NCBI GenBank assembly: GCA_033855775.1
Contig: JAWVFT010000010.1
Coordinates: 1-36,883, forward strand
From: DASVTR01 sp033855775
Lineage (GTDB): Bacteria > Acidobacteriota > Blastocatellia > Pyrinomonadales > Pyrinomonadaceae
Direction of reading: 5' to 3'
Length of the DNA: 36,883 nucleotides
How positions within the stretch are numbered: position 1 is the stretch's first letter; every line of letters begins with the position of its first letter. The notes below the pieces were generated by a model. That model worked only from the letters and a program-made list of their open reading frames with translations, was not told the origin of the DNA and did not search any database. Shown in pieces: positions 1 to 8,019 of the stretch. The translations under genes were made by a program, and so were the position numbers.

Positions 1-301
1 TCTTGGTCTTGGTGGCCAGCACCGGGTCAATCAAGTTCTGTGAAGCGAGCGACTCGGTGACGGCGGGGCCAACTGAGTCAGCCGTAATCATGCCGCCGAA
101 GTTGCCGTTGCCAACCGTTGCCTGGAAGGTGGCTTCGCTGCTGTGGAGGGTGCGCAAAGAAGATTGAGCCGAGCCTTCGTTGGCGGCGCGACGTGAAGCG
201 AGGAGGTTGGGGATAGCGATGGCGGCGATGATGCCGATGATCGCAACCACGATCAAGAGTTCGATGAGAGAGAAGCCTTTTTGGCCTTTAGTCTGTTGCA
301 T
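1..301 (-). CDS. pilA: Type IV pilin (PilA-like), 3' end outside window
   Basis: This is the N-terminal 100 residues of a type IV pilin; the C-terminal part lies beyond base 1. It has a short positive leader (MQQTKGQKG) cut after Gly by prepilin peptidase PilD, then Phe+1 and Glu+5 in the FSLIELL hydrophobic helix used for membrane anchoring and fibre packing. Residues after IPNLLASRRAANEGSAQSSLRTLHSSEATFQ are typical of acidobacterial and deltaproteobacterial pilins. The ATG at 299-301 is preceded by TAAGGAG (314-320, reverse strand). It lies downstream of a second pilin gene and a PilR-like activator on the same strand, and a possible sigma-54 promoter sits at 420-435. The pilin call is firm; whether this is the major pilin cannot be told from a partial gene. 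Confidence 0.93.
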   Translation of the reverse strand, partial: MQQTKGQKGFSLIELLIVVAIIGIIAAIAIPNLLASRRAANEGSAQSSLRTLHSSEATFQATVGNGNFGGMITADSVGPAVTESLASQNLIDPVLATKTK

Positions 302-643
302 GTCCTTTTGGTGCTCCTTAAAGCAATGGGGTGGAATTTATTCGGCAGTTTGTCGCGCCATCGGCTACCGTCTCAGGATCGCTGCCGCGCTCTAGCGCGA
401 AGTGTCAGGAAGGCTCTTTAACAAACAGCGTGCCGCAGCTTGAAGCTGGCCGAAAGCGTAGGAATCAAAGAGAAATGGCCGACTTTTTTCAACTTCGCTA
501 TTCGTGTCATCAGGACAGACGGCCACTGATGGGCCTGACTGCCGGATTTTGTCAGCCGCCGGGTGACGCTTTACGTCAATTAAGCGAAGAGGACGGAAGA
601 AGTGGAAAGCATTGAACGAGGAAGCCTGAACGGGTGCAGGCTT
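302..643. other. Intergenic region between the two pilin genes
   Basis: This 342-base stretch holds no convincing gene. It contains the ribosome-binding site of the downstream pilin (314-320) and a candidate sigma-54 element at 420-435. I saw no clear hairpin terminator for the upstream pilin gene. Confidence 0.6.
420..435 (-). promoter_or_regulatory. Possible sigma-54 promoter of the first pilin gene
   Basis: The reverse strand reads CGGCACG-CTGT-TTGTT against the sigma-54 consensus TGGCACG-N4-TTGCW. The -24 GG and CACG are intact and the spacing is right, but the -12 GC is GT. It lies 119 bases upstream of the pilin start, and the region also encodes an NtrC-family activator. The -12 mismatch keeps confidence low. 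Confidence 0.35.
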
Positions 644-1102
644 TTAGTTGAGAGGCGCGCTTGAGGTCGTTGCAGGGGCGCCCAGATTCGTGCGCATGAT
701 TCCGGTAACGTCTATGAAATAGTGTTGCCAGCGAGCCGGTTCACTGGCGGGAGTCGCCGTCGCGCTGTAATAGAGCGTGGCATCGCCGAGCACCGGGTCG
801 CCCGCTGTCACGTCGAAATTGTATTTGCTCTTGGCGCCCGCGACGAGTCCGGGATCGTTCAGATACTTGGCATTGCTGAGGGCGGCTCTATCGCCGTACC
901 GGCCATTGGAGGCTTTGTATGAGGCTTCAGCCGAATGGATGATGCGCAGCGAACTGATGGCCGACGCGCCGTTGGCGGATTGCTTCGCTTGAGCCAGATA
1001 GGGAATCGTAATCGCAGCGATGATGCCGATGATAGCGACCACGATGAGCAACTCTATCAGCGAGAAGCCTCTTTGCGACGATGAGAATGATTGACCGGAC
1101 AT
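644..1102 (-). CDS. Type IV pilin / pseudopilin-like protein
   Basis: A 152-residue type IV pilin-like protein. The leader MSGQSFSSSQRG is followed by FSLIELLIVVAIIGIIAAITIPYLAQAKQSANGASAISSLR, with the prepilin peptidase site after Gly, Phe+1 and Glu+5. The soluble domain carries the 'AEASYKASNGRYGDRAALS..YLNDPGLV' layout common in short pilins. The reading frame could open 26 codons earlier at 1180, but that codon overlaps a near-consensus sigma-54 promoter (1176-1191) whose transcript would start near 1165. The ATG at 1100-1102 is therefore preferred, although its GAGG is about 15 bases away. It lies between the PilR-like gene and the other pilin gene. It could be a minor pilin or a second major pilin. 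Confidence 0.92.
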   Translation of the reverse strand: MSGQSFSSSQRGFSLIELLIVVAIIGIIAAITIPYLAQAKQSANGASAISSLRIIHSAEASYKASNGRYGDRAALSNAKYLNDPGLVAGAKSKYNFDVTAGDPVLGDATLYYSATATPASEPARWQHYFIDVTGIMRTNLGAPATTSSAPLN

Positions 1103-1175
1103 GAGAAACTTTGACCGCCTCTTCCGAAAGATTTGATGCCCGTGAACTATTTGAACATCATCGTGGCGGTCAATC

Positions 1176-1191
1176 TGCAACGGCTATGCCA
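1176..1191 (-). promoter_or_regulatory. Sigma-54 promoter upstream of the inner pilin gene
   Basis: The reverse strand reads TGGCATA-GCCG-TTGCA, against TGGCACG-N4-TTGCW: the -24 GG and -12 GC are both intact and exactly ten bases apart. The expected start point is near 1165, leaving about 63 bases of leader before the ATG at 1102. The gene immediately upstream encodes a sigma-54 activator, which fits PilR control of pilin transcription. Confidence 0.72.
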
Positions 1192-1285
1192 GAGTGACAG
1201 GTCCGCTCGACCAAGGCTGCCAAAGACCGTCGGCGGAAGTCAATCAAGGTTGAAGGTGAAGCGGATTATGTGAGGGCGGAGCAGC

Positions 1286-2719
1286 TTATTCGGCGGCGCC
1301 GCGGGCAGCCGAGTCGCGCAGTTGAGCCGTCATGTTGCGGATGCCGTGCTTGTCCAGAAGGTGGCGCAGTGAGCGCACGGAGAGACGCAGGAGTTCGGCG
1401 GCGCGCGTCTGGTTGCCGCCCGTGCGACGCAGGGCTTCGAGCACGTAGGTTTTCTCCAGGTGCTCAAGGTGCGCCGTGATGTTGAGCCCTTCGTCGGGCA
1501 AGTCGAAGGCGGAAGCGATGCGCGCGGGGTTGTAGTTGGTAATCTGTTCGGGGAGGCGTTCGGGTTGAATCGCGTCCGTGCGTTCGAGGGCGACGGCGCG
1601 CTCGATGGTGTGTTCCAGTTCGCGGACGTTGCCGGGCCATGAATATGATTCCAGCAAGCTCAAGGCTCTGGGCGAGATAGTCAGCGGGCGTCCCGTCTGC
1701 GCGCAGAACTTGCCGACGAAGTGGTCGGTCAGTTGGCTCACGTCCTCGCTTCTCTCGCGCAAAGGGGGCAACTCAATCGGGATGACGGAGACGCGATAGA
1801 AAAGGTCTTCGCGGAACGCGCCGTCTTTGACCATCTGCGCGAGGTCGCGATTGGTCGCGGCGATGACGCGCGTGTCCGTCTCTATCTCCTGATGCGCGCC
1901 GACGGGCCGCACCTTTCGCTCCTGCAAGACGCGCAACAGCTTGACCTGCATCGCCGAAGACATCTCGCCGATTTCGTCCAGAAAGATAGTGCCTTTGTGC
2001 GACGCCTCAAACAGACCTTTGCGATTGGCGTTCGCGCCGGTGAAAGCTCCTTTGACATAGCCGAAGAGTTCCGATTCGAGCAAGGTTTCGGTGAACGCGC
2101 CGCAGTTAATCGAGACGAAGGGTTTCTCGGCGCGCGGGCTTAAGTCGTGAATGGCGCGAGCGACCAACTCCTTGCCCGTTCCCGATTCGCCCGTGACGAG
2201 CACGGTCGATTGCACGCCCGCAACCGTTTCAATCATCTGGTAAACGGCCTGCATCTTCTCGGAGCGCCCGATGATGTTGCCGAGGTTGCCGCGCTCGCGT
2301 TGCTCTTTGATGAGGACTTCGACCTCTGTCTTGAGTTGCTCGTTCTCCTGCCTGAGCGCGAGCTTTTCGAGAATCTTGGAGACGAGAATCTTCATCTCTT
2401 CGATGTCGAAAGGCTTCTGTATGAAATCGTCCGCGCCGAGCTTGAAAGCCTCGCGCGCCGTCTCGACCGTGGCGAACGCCGTCATCATCACGACGGCCAC
2501 TTCCGGCATCAACTCGCGCGCGGCCCGCAGCAATTCGATGCCGCCCATGTCCGGCATCTTCACGTCCGAGATAATCAACTCGGCTGGCTCGGCCCGCAGC
2601 AACTCAAGCGCGCGGCGTCCATTCTCGGCGGCGCGCACGCGATGGCCCGCCCTCTCGAAGACAATCTTCAAGAGTTGCCGCATGCCCTGTTCGTCGTCAA
2701 CTATCAGCAGGTTGGACAT
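1286..2719 (-). CDS. pilR: Sigma-54-dependent response regulator (PilR-like)
   Basis: A 477-residue NtrC-family activator. The receiver domain (1-120) has the acidic pair D8/D9, phospho-acceptor D52, T80 and K102. A coiled linker leads to the AAA+ domain with Walker A GESGTGKE (177-184), the sigma-54-contacting GAFTGA loop (224-229) and Walker B GTIFLDEIGE (243-252). The C-terminus has a Fis-type helix-turn-helix (GGNQTRAAELLRLSVRSLRHLL). All catalytic elements are intact, so it should drive open-complex formation at sigma-54 promoters. Two pilin genes follow on the same strand, one with a good sigma-54 promoter, and a membrane histidine kinase gene lies upstream, which supports a PilR role; this assignment is by context. 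The start codon has no obvious Shine-Dalgarno sequence. Confidence 0.9.
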   Translation of the reverse strand: MSNLLIVDDEQGMRQLLKIVFERAGHRVRAAENGRRALELLRAEPAELIISDVKMPDMGGIELLRAARELMPEVAVVMMTAFATVETAREAFKLGADDFIQKPFDIEEMKILVSKILEKLALRQENEQLKTEVEVLIKEQRERGNLGNIIGRSEKMQAVYQMIETVAGVQSTVLVTGESGTGKELVARAIHDLSPRAEKPFVSINCGAFTETLLESELFGYVKGAFTGANANRKGLFEASHKGTIFLDEIGEMSSAMQVKLLRVLQERKVRPVGAHQEIETDTRVIAATNRDLAQMVKDGAFREDLFYRVSVIPIELPPLRERSEDVSQLTDHFVGKFCAQTGRPLTISPRALSLLESYSWPGNVRELEHTIERAVALERTDAIQPERLPEQITNYNPARIASAFDLPDEGLNITAHLEHLEKTYVLEALRRTGGNQTRAAELLRLSVRSLRHLLDKHGIRNMTAQLRDSAARGAAE

Positions 2720-2759
2720 AACTTAAAATCTGTGGCCGGGAAAGAGAACTCTCACGAAG

Positions 2760-3128
2760 TCAGCGTTCAACGTCAAGAATAACGACAGCGTAGCTTTCCA
2801 GCAACTTGCCGACTTCCTCAAGCTGCGGCAGCAGTTGTTGATTATCTCCGTAGCCGAGGTCTTTTGCCAGTATCAAATAATAGCGACAGGCTGCCACTGC
2901 GCCGCGCGCGATGTTCAGGCAACGCGCCCTTTCGCCCTGCTCCTCTTTCGTCAAACTTTCGGCGATGCTCGCCGGAATCGAAACGGCGGCGCGGCGTAGC
3001 TGCGATGTTAAGCTATAAACTTCTTTTTGTGGAAAGTAATCGCTGTAGTGATAAACGGCCAGCACAAACTGGTGCGCCCTTTGCCAGACAGCCAGGTCCT
3101 GAAAAGTTTTAGCCAGCGCGTCTTCCAT
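2760..3128 (-). CDS. Four-helix-bundle protein (S23/IVP family)
   Basis: A 122-residue protein with the hallmarks of the four-helix-bundle family first seen encoded in 23S rRNA intervening sequences: FQDLAVWQRAHQFVLAVY near the N-terminus, then SLTSQLRRAAVSIPASIAES and ARGAVAACRYYLILAKDLGY. The length is usual for the family. Its molecular role is not established; members form small helical oligomers and often sit alone among unrelated genes. Here it is inserted between the kinase and regulator genes, with 84 bases on the kinase side and 40 on the regulator side, on the same strand, so it would be co-transcribed. No 23S rRNA is nearby. The family call is firm; no function is claimed. Confidence 0.88.
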   Translation of the reverse strand: MEDALAKTFQDLAVWQRAHQFVLAVYHYSDYFPQKEVYSLTSQLRRAAVSIPASIAESLTKEEQGERARCLNIARGAVAACRYYLILAKDLGYGDNQQLLPQLEEVGKLLESYAVVILDVER

Positions 3129-3212
3129 CTATCAACCGTGCCAGTCCAAACAACACAACAGAGAAACGAATAAGAGCGGCCTCAGCCTTCTTCAGCCCTC
3201 TTCCTTGCAGCC

Positions 3213-4916
3213 TTAGCCTTCTGCTTCTTCCTTCAAGCTCTCGCCAGCAGACTCTTGCATCCTGCTCTCGGACGGCAACTCGATGGCAATCGTCGTCCCC
3301 TTTCCTTCGCGGCTGCGGACGTTGATGGTGCCGCCGTGGTCGCGGATGATTTGATAGACAATCGAGAGGCCGAGCCCTGTGCCGCCGGTGGTGGAAGAGA
3401 ATGGCTCGAAGAGTCGCTCGACCTGTTCGGGCGTCATCCCGCGCCCTGTGTCTGTGAAGGTGATGCGCAGGCGCGCGCTCGACACGCGGCGCAACTCCGC
3501 GCGCAAGCTTCCGCCGCCGTCCATCGCCTGCAAGGCATTGCGCGCCAGATTCCAGAAGACCTGACGAAGCTGCGCGGCGTCCGCCTGAGCCAACAAGGGT
3601 TCGGCGGGCAAGTCTTCTTCGAGCGTGTGCCCGTCGCGTATCTCCGGGCTGTGACGCAGGAGCGTGAAGGTTTCGTGCAGCAGGTCGCGGATGTCAACGC
3701 CGACGAGCGCGTGCGAACGCTGGCGCGCGTAAGTCAGATAGTCCGTGATGATGCGATTCAGGCGGTCAGACTCGCGCAGGATTATCTCCATCAACTCGGC
3801 CTGCGATGAATCGTCCGTCATCTCCGCGCGCAAGACCTGAATCGAGCCGCGCATGGCGGCCAGAGGATTTCTAATCTCGTGCGCGATGGAGGCCGCGACG
3901 CGCCCGACCGCAGCCAATCTATCCTGGCGGCGCGAAGTCTCTTCGAGGGCGCGCACTTCCGTTAAATCCTGAAAGGTGATGACGAGGCCCGTGTGTTCGC
4001 CGCTCTCGGTCGAGAGCGGAAAGATGCTGAAGCCGAGGCGGCGGATGTGGCCTTCGGGCGTCAGGCAATCGGATTCAAAGCGCGGGCTGGCGCCGCCGCC
4101 TGCTTTCGCCGCGCTCATCGAAGCCTCAATCCGCTTCGACAGTTCGCCGAAGAGAATCGAAGCCTCCTGCCCGCGAATGTTCGTCGCTTGATAGCCCGTG
4201 ATTTCTTCCGCCGCCGCGTTGAAAGTGTAGATGCGGCCACGCAGGTCCGTCGTGACGACGCCGGAGCGGATTGATTCGACGATGCGCTCGTGCAGGGCGC
4301 GCAAGTTGGCGAGCGTTTGCGTCGTCTCAATCAACTGCACGTCGGAGCGCGATTGGCGTTCGGCGAGCCGCGCGGCCAACAGCCCGACGACCAGAAACGC
4401 GATGTCGTTGAGTCCGATGGCCTGCACGGCGTCAACAATCGTGGCCTCGCTCGGGTTGCGTGAGTAAGGCGTGACGAAGCCGACCGTTATCGCAATGGTG
4501 ATCGAGGTGAAAGCCGCCGCGCAGCCGACCGCCGTGATGAGCGCGCCGCGCGGGCCGAGGAAGATGCTGGCAAACGAGATGATGATGATGTAGAGAGCGG
4601 CGTAGGGCGAGTGCAAATCGCCCGTCACCCAGACCAGCCAGGTGACGAGCAGCATGTCCATCAATATCTGCCCGCCCGCCTGAAGCCTGAGCCGCCCGAA
4701 GAAACGCAGCATCGTCGCGTAGAACAGAGAGAGCGCGACGACGACCACGAAAATCATCAGCGAGCCGCGCCCCGCGCTGCCCAACTGCGAGCGCGACCAC
4801 TGCGCTCCGGCCAGCAGCCACAGCACAACGGCAATCGCCAGCCGCCCCGTGATGAGCCACCAGAGCCGCTGGCCGAGCATGTCGTATCGCTTCTTGCTTC
4901 GCTCCCTCTCAGACAT
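3213..4916 (-). CDS. pilS: Membrane PAS histidine kinase (PilS-like)
   Basis: A 567-residue sensor kinase. The N-terminal 185 residues hold about six hydrophobic segments. A PAS domain follows (about 205-320, 'SIRSGVVTTDLRGRIYTFNAAAEEITGY'), then a HisKA domain with the H-box ASIAHEIRNPLAAMRGS (phospho-His at about 346), and a HATPase domain with the N box (NALQAM), G1 (DTGRGM) and G2 (GTGLGLSIV). Six-helix plus PAS plus HisKA is the PilS layout, and the PilR-like partner is encoded downstream, so it probably phosphorylates D52 of that protein. The frame opens further upstream at a TTG (4952) that lies inside an intergenic repeat; ATG 4916 is preferred. The C-terminal codons run into a purine-rich stretch (reverse strand, about 3180-3245). 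Confidence 0.88.
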   Translation of the reverse strand: MSERERSKKRYDMLGQRLWWLITGRLAIAVVLWLLAGAQWSRSQLGSAGRGSLMIFVVVVALSLFYATMLRFFGRLRLQAGGQILMDMLLVTWLVWVTGDLHSPYAALYIIIISFASIFLGPRGALITAVGCAAAFTSITIAITVGFVTPYSRNPSEATIVDAVQAIGLNDIAFLVVGLLAARLAERQSRSDVQLIETTQTLANLRALHERIVESIRSGVVTTDLRGRIYTFNAAAEEITGYQATNIRGQEASILFGELSKRIEASMSAAKAGGGASPRFESDCLTPEGHIRRLGFSIFPLSTESGEHTGLVITFQDLTEVRALEETSRRQDRLAAVGRVAASIAHEIRNPLAAMRGSIQVLRAEMTDDSSQAELMEIILRESDRLNRIITDYLTYARQRSHALVGVDIRDLLHETFTLLRHSPEIRDGHTLEEDLPAEPLLAQADAAQLRQVFWNLARNALQAMDGGGSLRAELRRVSSARLRITFTDTGRGMTPEQVERLFEPFSSTTGGTGLGLSIVYQIIRDHGGTINVRSREGKGTTIAIELPSESRMQESAGESLKEEAEG

Positions 4917-4945
4917 CGCGCTCAAAAGCCTATCATAAAAAAGCG

Positions 4946-5076
4946 AGTCCAAAGTCTAATGTCCAAAGTCCAAAGTCTAAGTTTAAAGTCCAAAGTTAAG
5001 CGAGTTGATGTTGACGTTAGTCTAAAGTTAAGCGAACGGCTCTTGACCTTGGACTTTGGACATTAGACTTTGGACT
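4946..5076. repeat. Heptad-repeat hairpin element 1
   Basis: Two 30-base inverted arms, 4946-4975 and 5047-5076, match at 29 of 30 positions around a 71-base interior. The arms consist of seven-base units (AGTCCAA, AGTCTAA, TGTCCAA, AGTCCAA). The interior repeats AAAGTTAAGCGA twice. The element lies between two genes of the same strand: the right arm touches the stop codon of the upstream gene (5076-5078) and the left arm lies just before the kinase start. Elements at 9187 and 15072 share this plan. Confidence 0.85.
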
Positions 5077-5711
5077 TAACTCTTAGCCGGGGCGGGGTCG
5101 GCGAGTTTGCCGTAGAAAGAGTATGAGGCGCGGGGGCCGAAGATTTGCAGCTTCCAATTGTCGAAGGTGTCTGCGTCTGTGCAGTTGTTGCCGCGGCCCT
5201 GGAGGATGAGGCGGAACTTTGTTTGCGGCGCGCTGCTGCGAAAAATTCCTGTGCCTGTGACCGCGCCGGTCAGGCGCCATTCCTTGTAGAGCGAAGGCCC
5301 GCCGCCGCTGCTCTGTTGCCCGTCGTTGATGTCCGCGCCGAAGTTCACCATCGAGGCGGGAACGCTAAACGTGAGAACGCCTGTTCGTCCCTGCTTGTCT
5401 CTGAACTTCAACTCCCAACGGCGCGCGCGCTTCGAGAGCGAGATGGAATATTCGTCGGCAGGATTGCTCAAGCCCGTGGTCGAACCTTCTCCCGCTTCGG
5501 TGAATGTGTGGGCCATCGCGTCGAATCTGAGGCGGCTGATTTCCGACAGTTCATAACTGCTGATGGGGTCGGTTCTCTCATACCATGCGCCCGGCTCCGT
5601 GCAGCACGCGCAGGCGTTGACGCGCGCGGGCCAGAGGGCCAAGACCAACATGCAGAGCGCCAGCGCGCCAGACAGGAATTTAAACAAACGAGTCGTAGCC
5701 TTTTTGTTCAT
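5076..5711 (-). CDS. Exported protein of unknown function with CACC motif
   Basis: A 211-residue protein that I do not recognise. It has a clear signal peptide (MNKKATTRLFKFLSGALALC, continuing to WPARVNA) followed at once by CACCTEPGAWYER, a Cys cluster at the mature N-terminus that could bind metal or form disulfides. A further Cys lies near the C-terminus (GNNCTDADTFDNW). The remainder looks like beta-rich extracytoplasmic sequence ending in FGPRASYSFYGKL. ATG 5711 is chosen because GGAGG lies seven bases upstream; the in-frame TTG one codon earlier is too close to it. The stop codon abuts the heptad-repeat element. It is probably transcribed separately from the rpiB gene 36 bases upstream. 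Lipoprotein processing at the first Cys is possible but the lipobox (RVNAC) is poor. Confidence 0.75.
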   Translation of the reverse strand: MNKKATTRLFKFLSGALALCMLVLALWPARVNACACCTEPGAWYERTDPISSYELSEISRLRFDAMAHTFTEAGEGSTTGLSNPADEYSISLSKRARRWELKFRDKQGRTGVLTFSVPASMVNFGADINDGQQSSGGGPSLYKEWRLTGAVTGTGIFRSSAPQTKFRLILQGRGNNCTDADTFDNWKLQIFGPRASYSFYGKLADPAPAKS

Positions 5712-5747
5712 CAACAGTCCTCCATTTTGAACAACAATTATGACGAA

Positions 5748-6203
5748 TTATTTTGAGTTGTCGAGTTGAGATAATTTTTCGATGCGTTGCGCGTGACGCC
5801 CGCCCGCAAACTTTGTCTCGATGAAGACGCGGACGATGCGCGCGGCGAGTTCGGGTTCGATGAATCGCGCGCCGAAGCAGAGAATGTTGGCGTCGTTGTG
5901 TTCGCGCGCAAGGCGGGCCGTCTCTTCGTTCCAGCAGAGGGCGGCGCGCACGCCCGGCACTTTGTTGGCGGCCATCGAGATGCCGATGCCCGAGCCGCAA
6001 ACGAGGACGCCGCGCTCGACTTCGCCGCTCGCCACAGCGCGCCCGACCGCCGCCCCGAAGTCTGGATAATCAACGCTCTCAAGACCGTGCGCGCCCTTGT
6101 CCACAACCTCAACGCCCAAGGCTTCCAACTCGCGTTTCGCGCTCTCCTTCGCTTCGTATCCGGCATGGTCGCTGCCGATGGCGATTCGTTCAGGGTTCAT
6201 CAT
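5748..6203 (-). CDS. rpiB: Ribose-5-phosphate isomerase B
   Basis: A 151-residue RpiB/LacA-family enzyme that interconverts ribose 5-phosphate and ribulose 5-phosphate in the cytoplasm. Family signatures are IAIGSDHAGYEAK at the N-terminus, DYPDFGAAV, the catalytic-Cys and phosphate loop LVCGSGIGISMAANKVPGVRAALC, and HNDANILCFGARFI. The length is normal. The start is ATG 6201-6203, which overlaps the pgl stop codon in an ATGA arrangement, so translation is coupled; a second ATG follows directly. It is the last gene of the pentose-phosphate operon and supplies the non-oxidative isomerase step downstream of G6PDH and 6-phosphogluconolactonase. No 6-phosphogluconate dehydrogenase gene lies in this window. 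Confidence 0.95.
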   Translation of the reverse strand: MMNPERIAIGSDHAGYEAKESAKRELEALGVEVVDKGAHGLESVDYPDFGAAVGRAVASGEVERGVLVCGSGIGISMAANKVPGVRAALCWNEETARLAREHNDANILCFGARFIEPELAARIVRVFIETKFAGGRHAQRIEKLSQLDNSK

Positions 6204-6967
6204 TCGTCTATGAAAGAGGCTTGAGAAAGTTGCGATGCCGCCGCGCGGTCTAAGAACCATTCAAGCGCGCCGCTCGCAGGTTGAATCAACTGCGCGGGCA
6301 AACGCGCTGGCTCGCGCGGGCCTTTGATAACTTCGGCCAAGCGCGCAGCCTTGCCCGCGCCCGTGACTAGAAAGACGACGCGCGCCGCTTGATTGATGGA
6401 CGGAGCCGTCAGCGTGATGCGATATGCGTTGAGCTTGTCGGCCCAGTTGGCGGCGACCCACGCGCGCTGCTCCGTGAGCGCCGCTGTGCCGGGAAAGAGC
6501 GAGGCCGTGTGGCCGTCGTCGCCCATGCCGAGCAAGACTAAATCAAAGCGCGGCCATTCGGAGCCGGCAAAGAAAGTCTGCAACTCATCTTCGTAGAGAC
6601 GCGCGCCCGCGACCGCATCGCCTTCGCCCGTTATCCTGTGAATGTTTTGCGGCGGGAGCGGCACGCGCGCCAGCAGAGCTTCATCGGCCATGCGATAGTT
6701 GCTATCCGCATCGCTCGGCGGAACGCACCGCTCGTCGCCGAAAAAGATGTGCGTCTTCGTCCAGTCAACGCGCTTTTTGAACGGGTCGCTCGCCAGCAGT
6801 TGATAAGCCCGCTGCGGAGTCGAGCCGCCGGAGAGCGCGACGCTGAAACGGCCCGCCGCCCGAATCGCCTCGCGAGATGATTCAACAAAGCATTCGGCGG
6901 CAGCCCGCGCCACCTCTTCCGCGTCGGCGAAGACCATAACTTTCGGCGCGCTCATGTTCTCTTCCAT
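6200..6967 (-). CDS. pgl: 6-phosphogluconolactonase
   Basis: A 255-residue DevB-type lactonase that hydrolyses 6-phosphogluconolactone to 6-phosphogluconate after G6PDH. It carries the glucosamine-6-P-isomerase-like fold motifs FSVALSGGSTPQRAY, HIFFGDERCVPPSDADSNYRM and LVLLGMGDDGHTASLFPG. The length is normal. Several in-frame starts crowd the 5' end (TTG 6976, overlapping the glk stop; ATG 6967; ATG 6955); ATG 6967 is chosen as the first ATG, lying just after the glk stop, but 6955 with GGAAGAG before it is also possible. It overlaps rpiB by four bases. Its place between glk and rpiB and downstream of zwf-opcA agrees with the enzymatic call. Confidence 0.95.
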   Translation of the reverse strand: MEENMSAPKVMVFADAEEVARAAAECFVESSREAIRAAGRFSVALSGGSTPQRAYQLLASDPFKKRVDWTKTHIFFGDERCVPPSDADSNYRMADEALLARVPLPPQNIHRITGEGDAVAGARLYEDELQTFFAGSEWPRFDLVLLGMGDDGHTASLFPGTAALTEQRAWVAANWADKLNAYRITLTAPSINQAARVVFLVTGAGKAARLAEVIKGPREPARLPAQLIQPASGALEWFLDRAAASQLSQASFIDE

Positions 6968-6972
6968 GAAGT

Positions 6973-7971
6973 TCAACCGCCCGCTTGCAGCGCCTTGCGC
7001 GCCGCGCCGTAGAGAGCCGTCTTGTCGTCTAAGATGACATGCACGGGCATGCTCGCCAGCAACGTGCGGAACCTGCCCTTGGCCAGAAAGCTTTCAAGGA
7101 AAGCGCCGTCCTTGAGCTTCTCCATGATTTTCGGGGCGATGCCGCCGCCGACATAACAGCCGCCGGTCGCAATCAACAGCAGAGCCAGATTGCCCGTCAT
7201 CGCGCCGTAGATTTCAACGAACATGTCCAGAGCCTTGACGGCTAACTCGGACCTCTTCGCAAGGGCCGCCGCCGAAACGGTCGCCGCCGCGTCGTGCGCG
7301 CTCGCCAGTTCGGCGGCCAGCCAGGCAGGCTCTTCGGCAAAGTTTATGGCGCGCAAAAAGCTGTAGAGATTGAAGAGGCCCGGCCCCGACAACACACGTT
7401 CAATAGAGACGTGACCGCCGTACTCTTCATTCTTCAGCAGGTGTTCGAGCAGTTCAATCTCAAGCGCATTGCGCGGCGCGAAATCGGTGTGGCCGCCTTC
7501 GGAAGGGACTGGATGATAATGTCCCTCATGCCAGACGATGCCAGCCGTGCCGAGCCCGGTTCCGGCGGCAATCAAGGCACGGTTGCCGCCGCGCAAAGGG
7601 TCGCCTTCGTTGAGCGTGTGGAGTTGTTCGGGCGCGAGGGCTTCGATGCCGTAGGCCGTCGCTTCGAGGTCGTTGATGATGCTCAGGCGAGAGATGCTCA
7701 GAAGTCCGGCGAGGCTGTCGGCGCTCACGTCCCACTTCAAATTCGTCGCGTCAACGCGCCCGTCCACGACCGGCCCGGCGACGCCGAAGCAAGCGTGCGT
7801 CAGCTTCGGCTCATGCTCTGAGGCGAGAAACTCCCTGATGATTTTTTCCAGCGAGTCATAATCCGCGCTCTTGAAAGTCTGCTGCGCCGTCACCGCGCCG
7901 ACCTCGCGCCCGTCCGTTTCCAGCAGCGCCACGTTCGTCTTCGTCCCGCCAATATCCCCGGCCAGAATCAT
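6973..7971 (-). CDS. glk: Glucokinase
   Basis: A 332-residue Glk-family hexokinase that phosphorylates glucose to glucose 6-phosphate, the substrate of the zwf product encoded upstream. It has the ATP phosphate-1 motif DIGGTKTN (6-13), the sugar-binding/catalytic IINDLEATAYG with D101 as the general base, the phosphate-2 region IAAGTGLGTAGIV, and SEGGHTDFAPRN, which are signatures of the PF02685-type glucokinases rather than ROK kinases. The start ATG at 7971 gives a full family-length protein. It follows opcA with a 48-base gap and its stop nearly overlaps pgl, so co-transcription is very likely. Confidence 0.95.
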   Translation of the reverse strand: MILAGDIGGTKTNVALLETDGREVGAVTAQQTFKSADYDSLEKIIREFLASEHEPKLTHACFGVAGPVVDGRVDATNLKWDVSADSLAGLLSISRLSIINDLEATAYGIEALAPEQLHTLNEGDPLRGGNRALIAAGTGLGTAGIVWHEGHYHPVPSEGGHTDFAPRNALEIELLEHLLKNEEYGGHVSIERVLSGPGLFNLYSFLRAINFAEEPAWLAAELASAHDAAATVSAAALAKRSELAVKALDMFVEIYGAMTGNLALLLIATGGCYVGGGIAPKIMEKLKDGAFLESFLAKGRFRTLLASMPVHVILDDKTALYGAARKALQAGG

Positions 7972-8019
7972 AGGCTTTATCGTCGCATTCTCGGTGTGAT
8001 TTGAGAGCAGAGATATTTA

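Noticed and set aside
1103..1180. Upstream in-frame start for the second pilin
   Set aside because: The codon lies inside the sigma-54 promoter, upstream of the predicted transcript start, and would give an unusually long basic leader.
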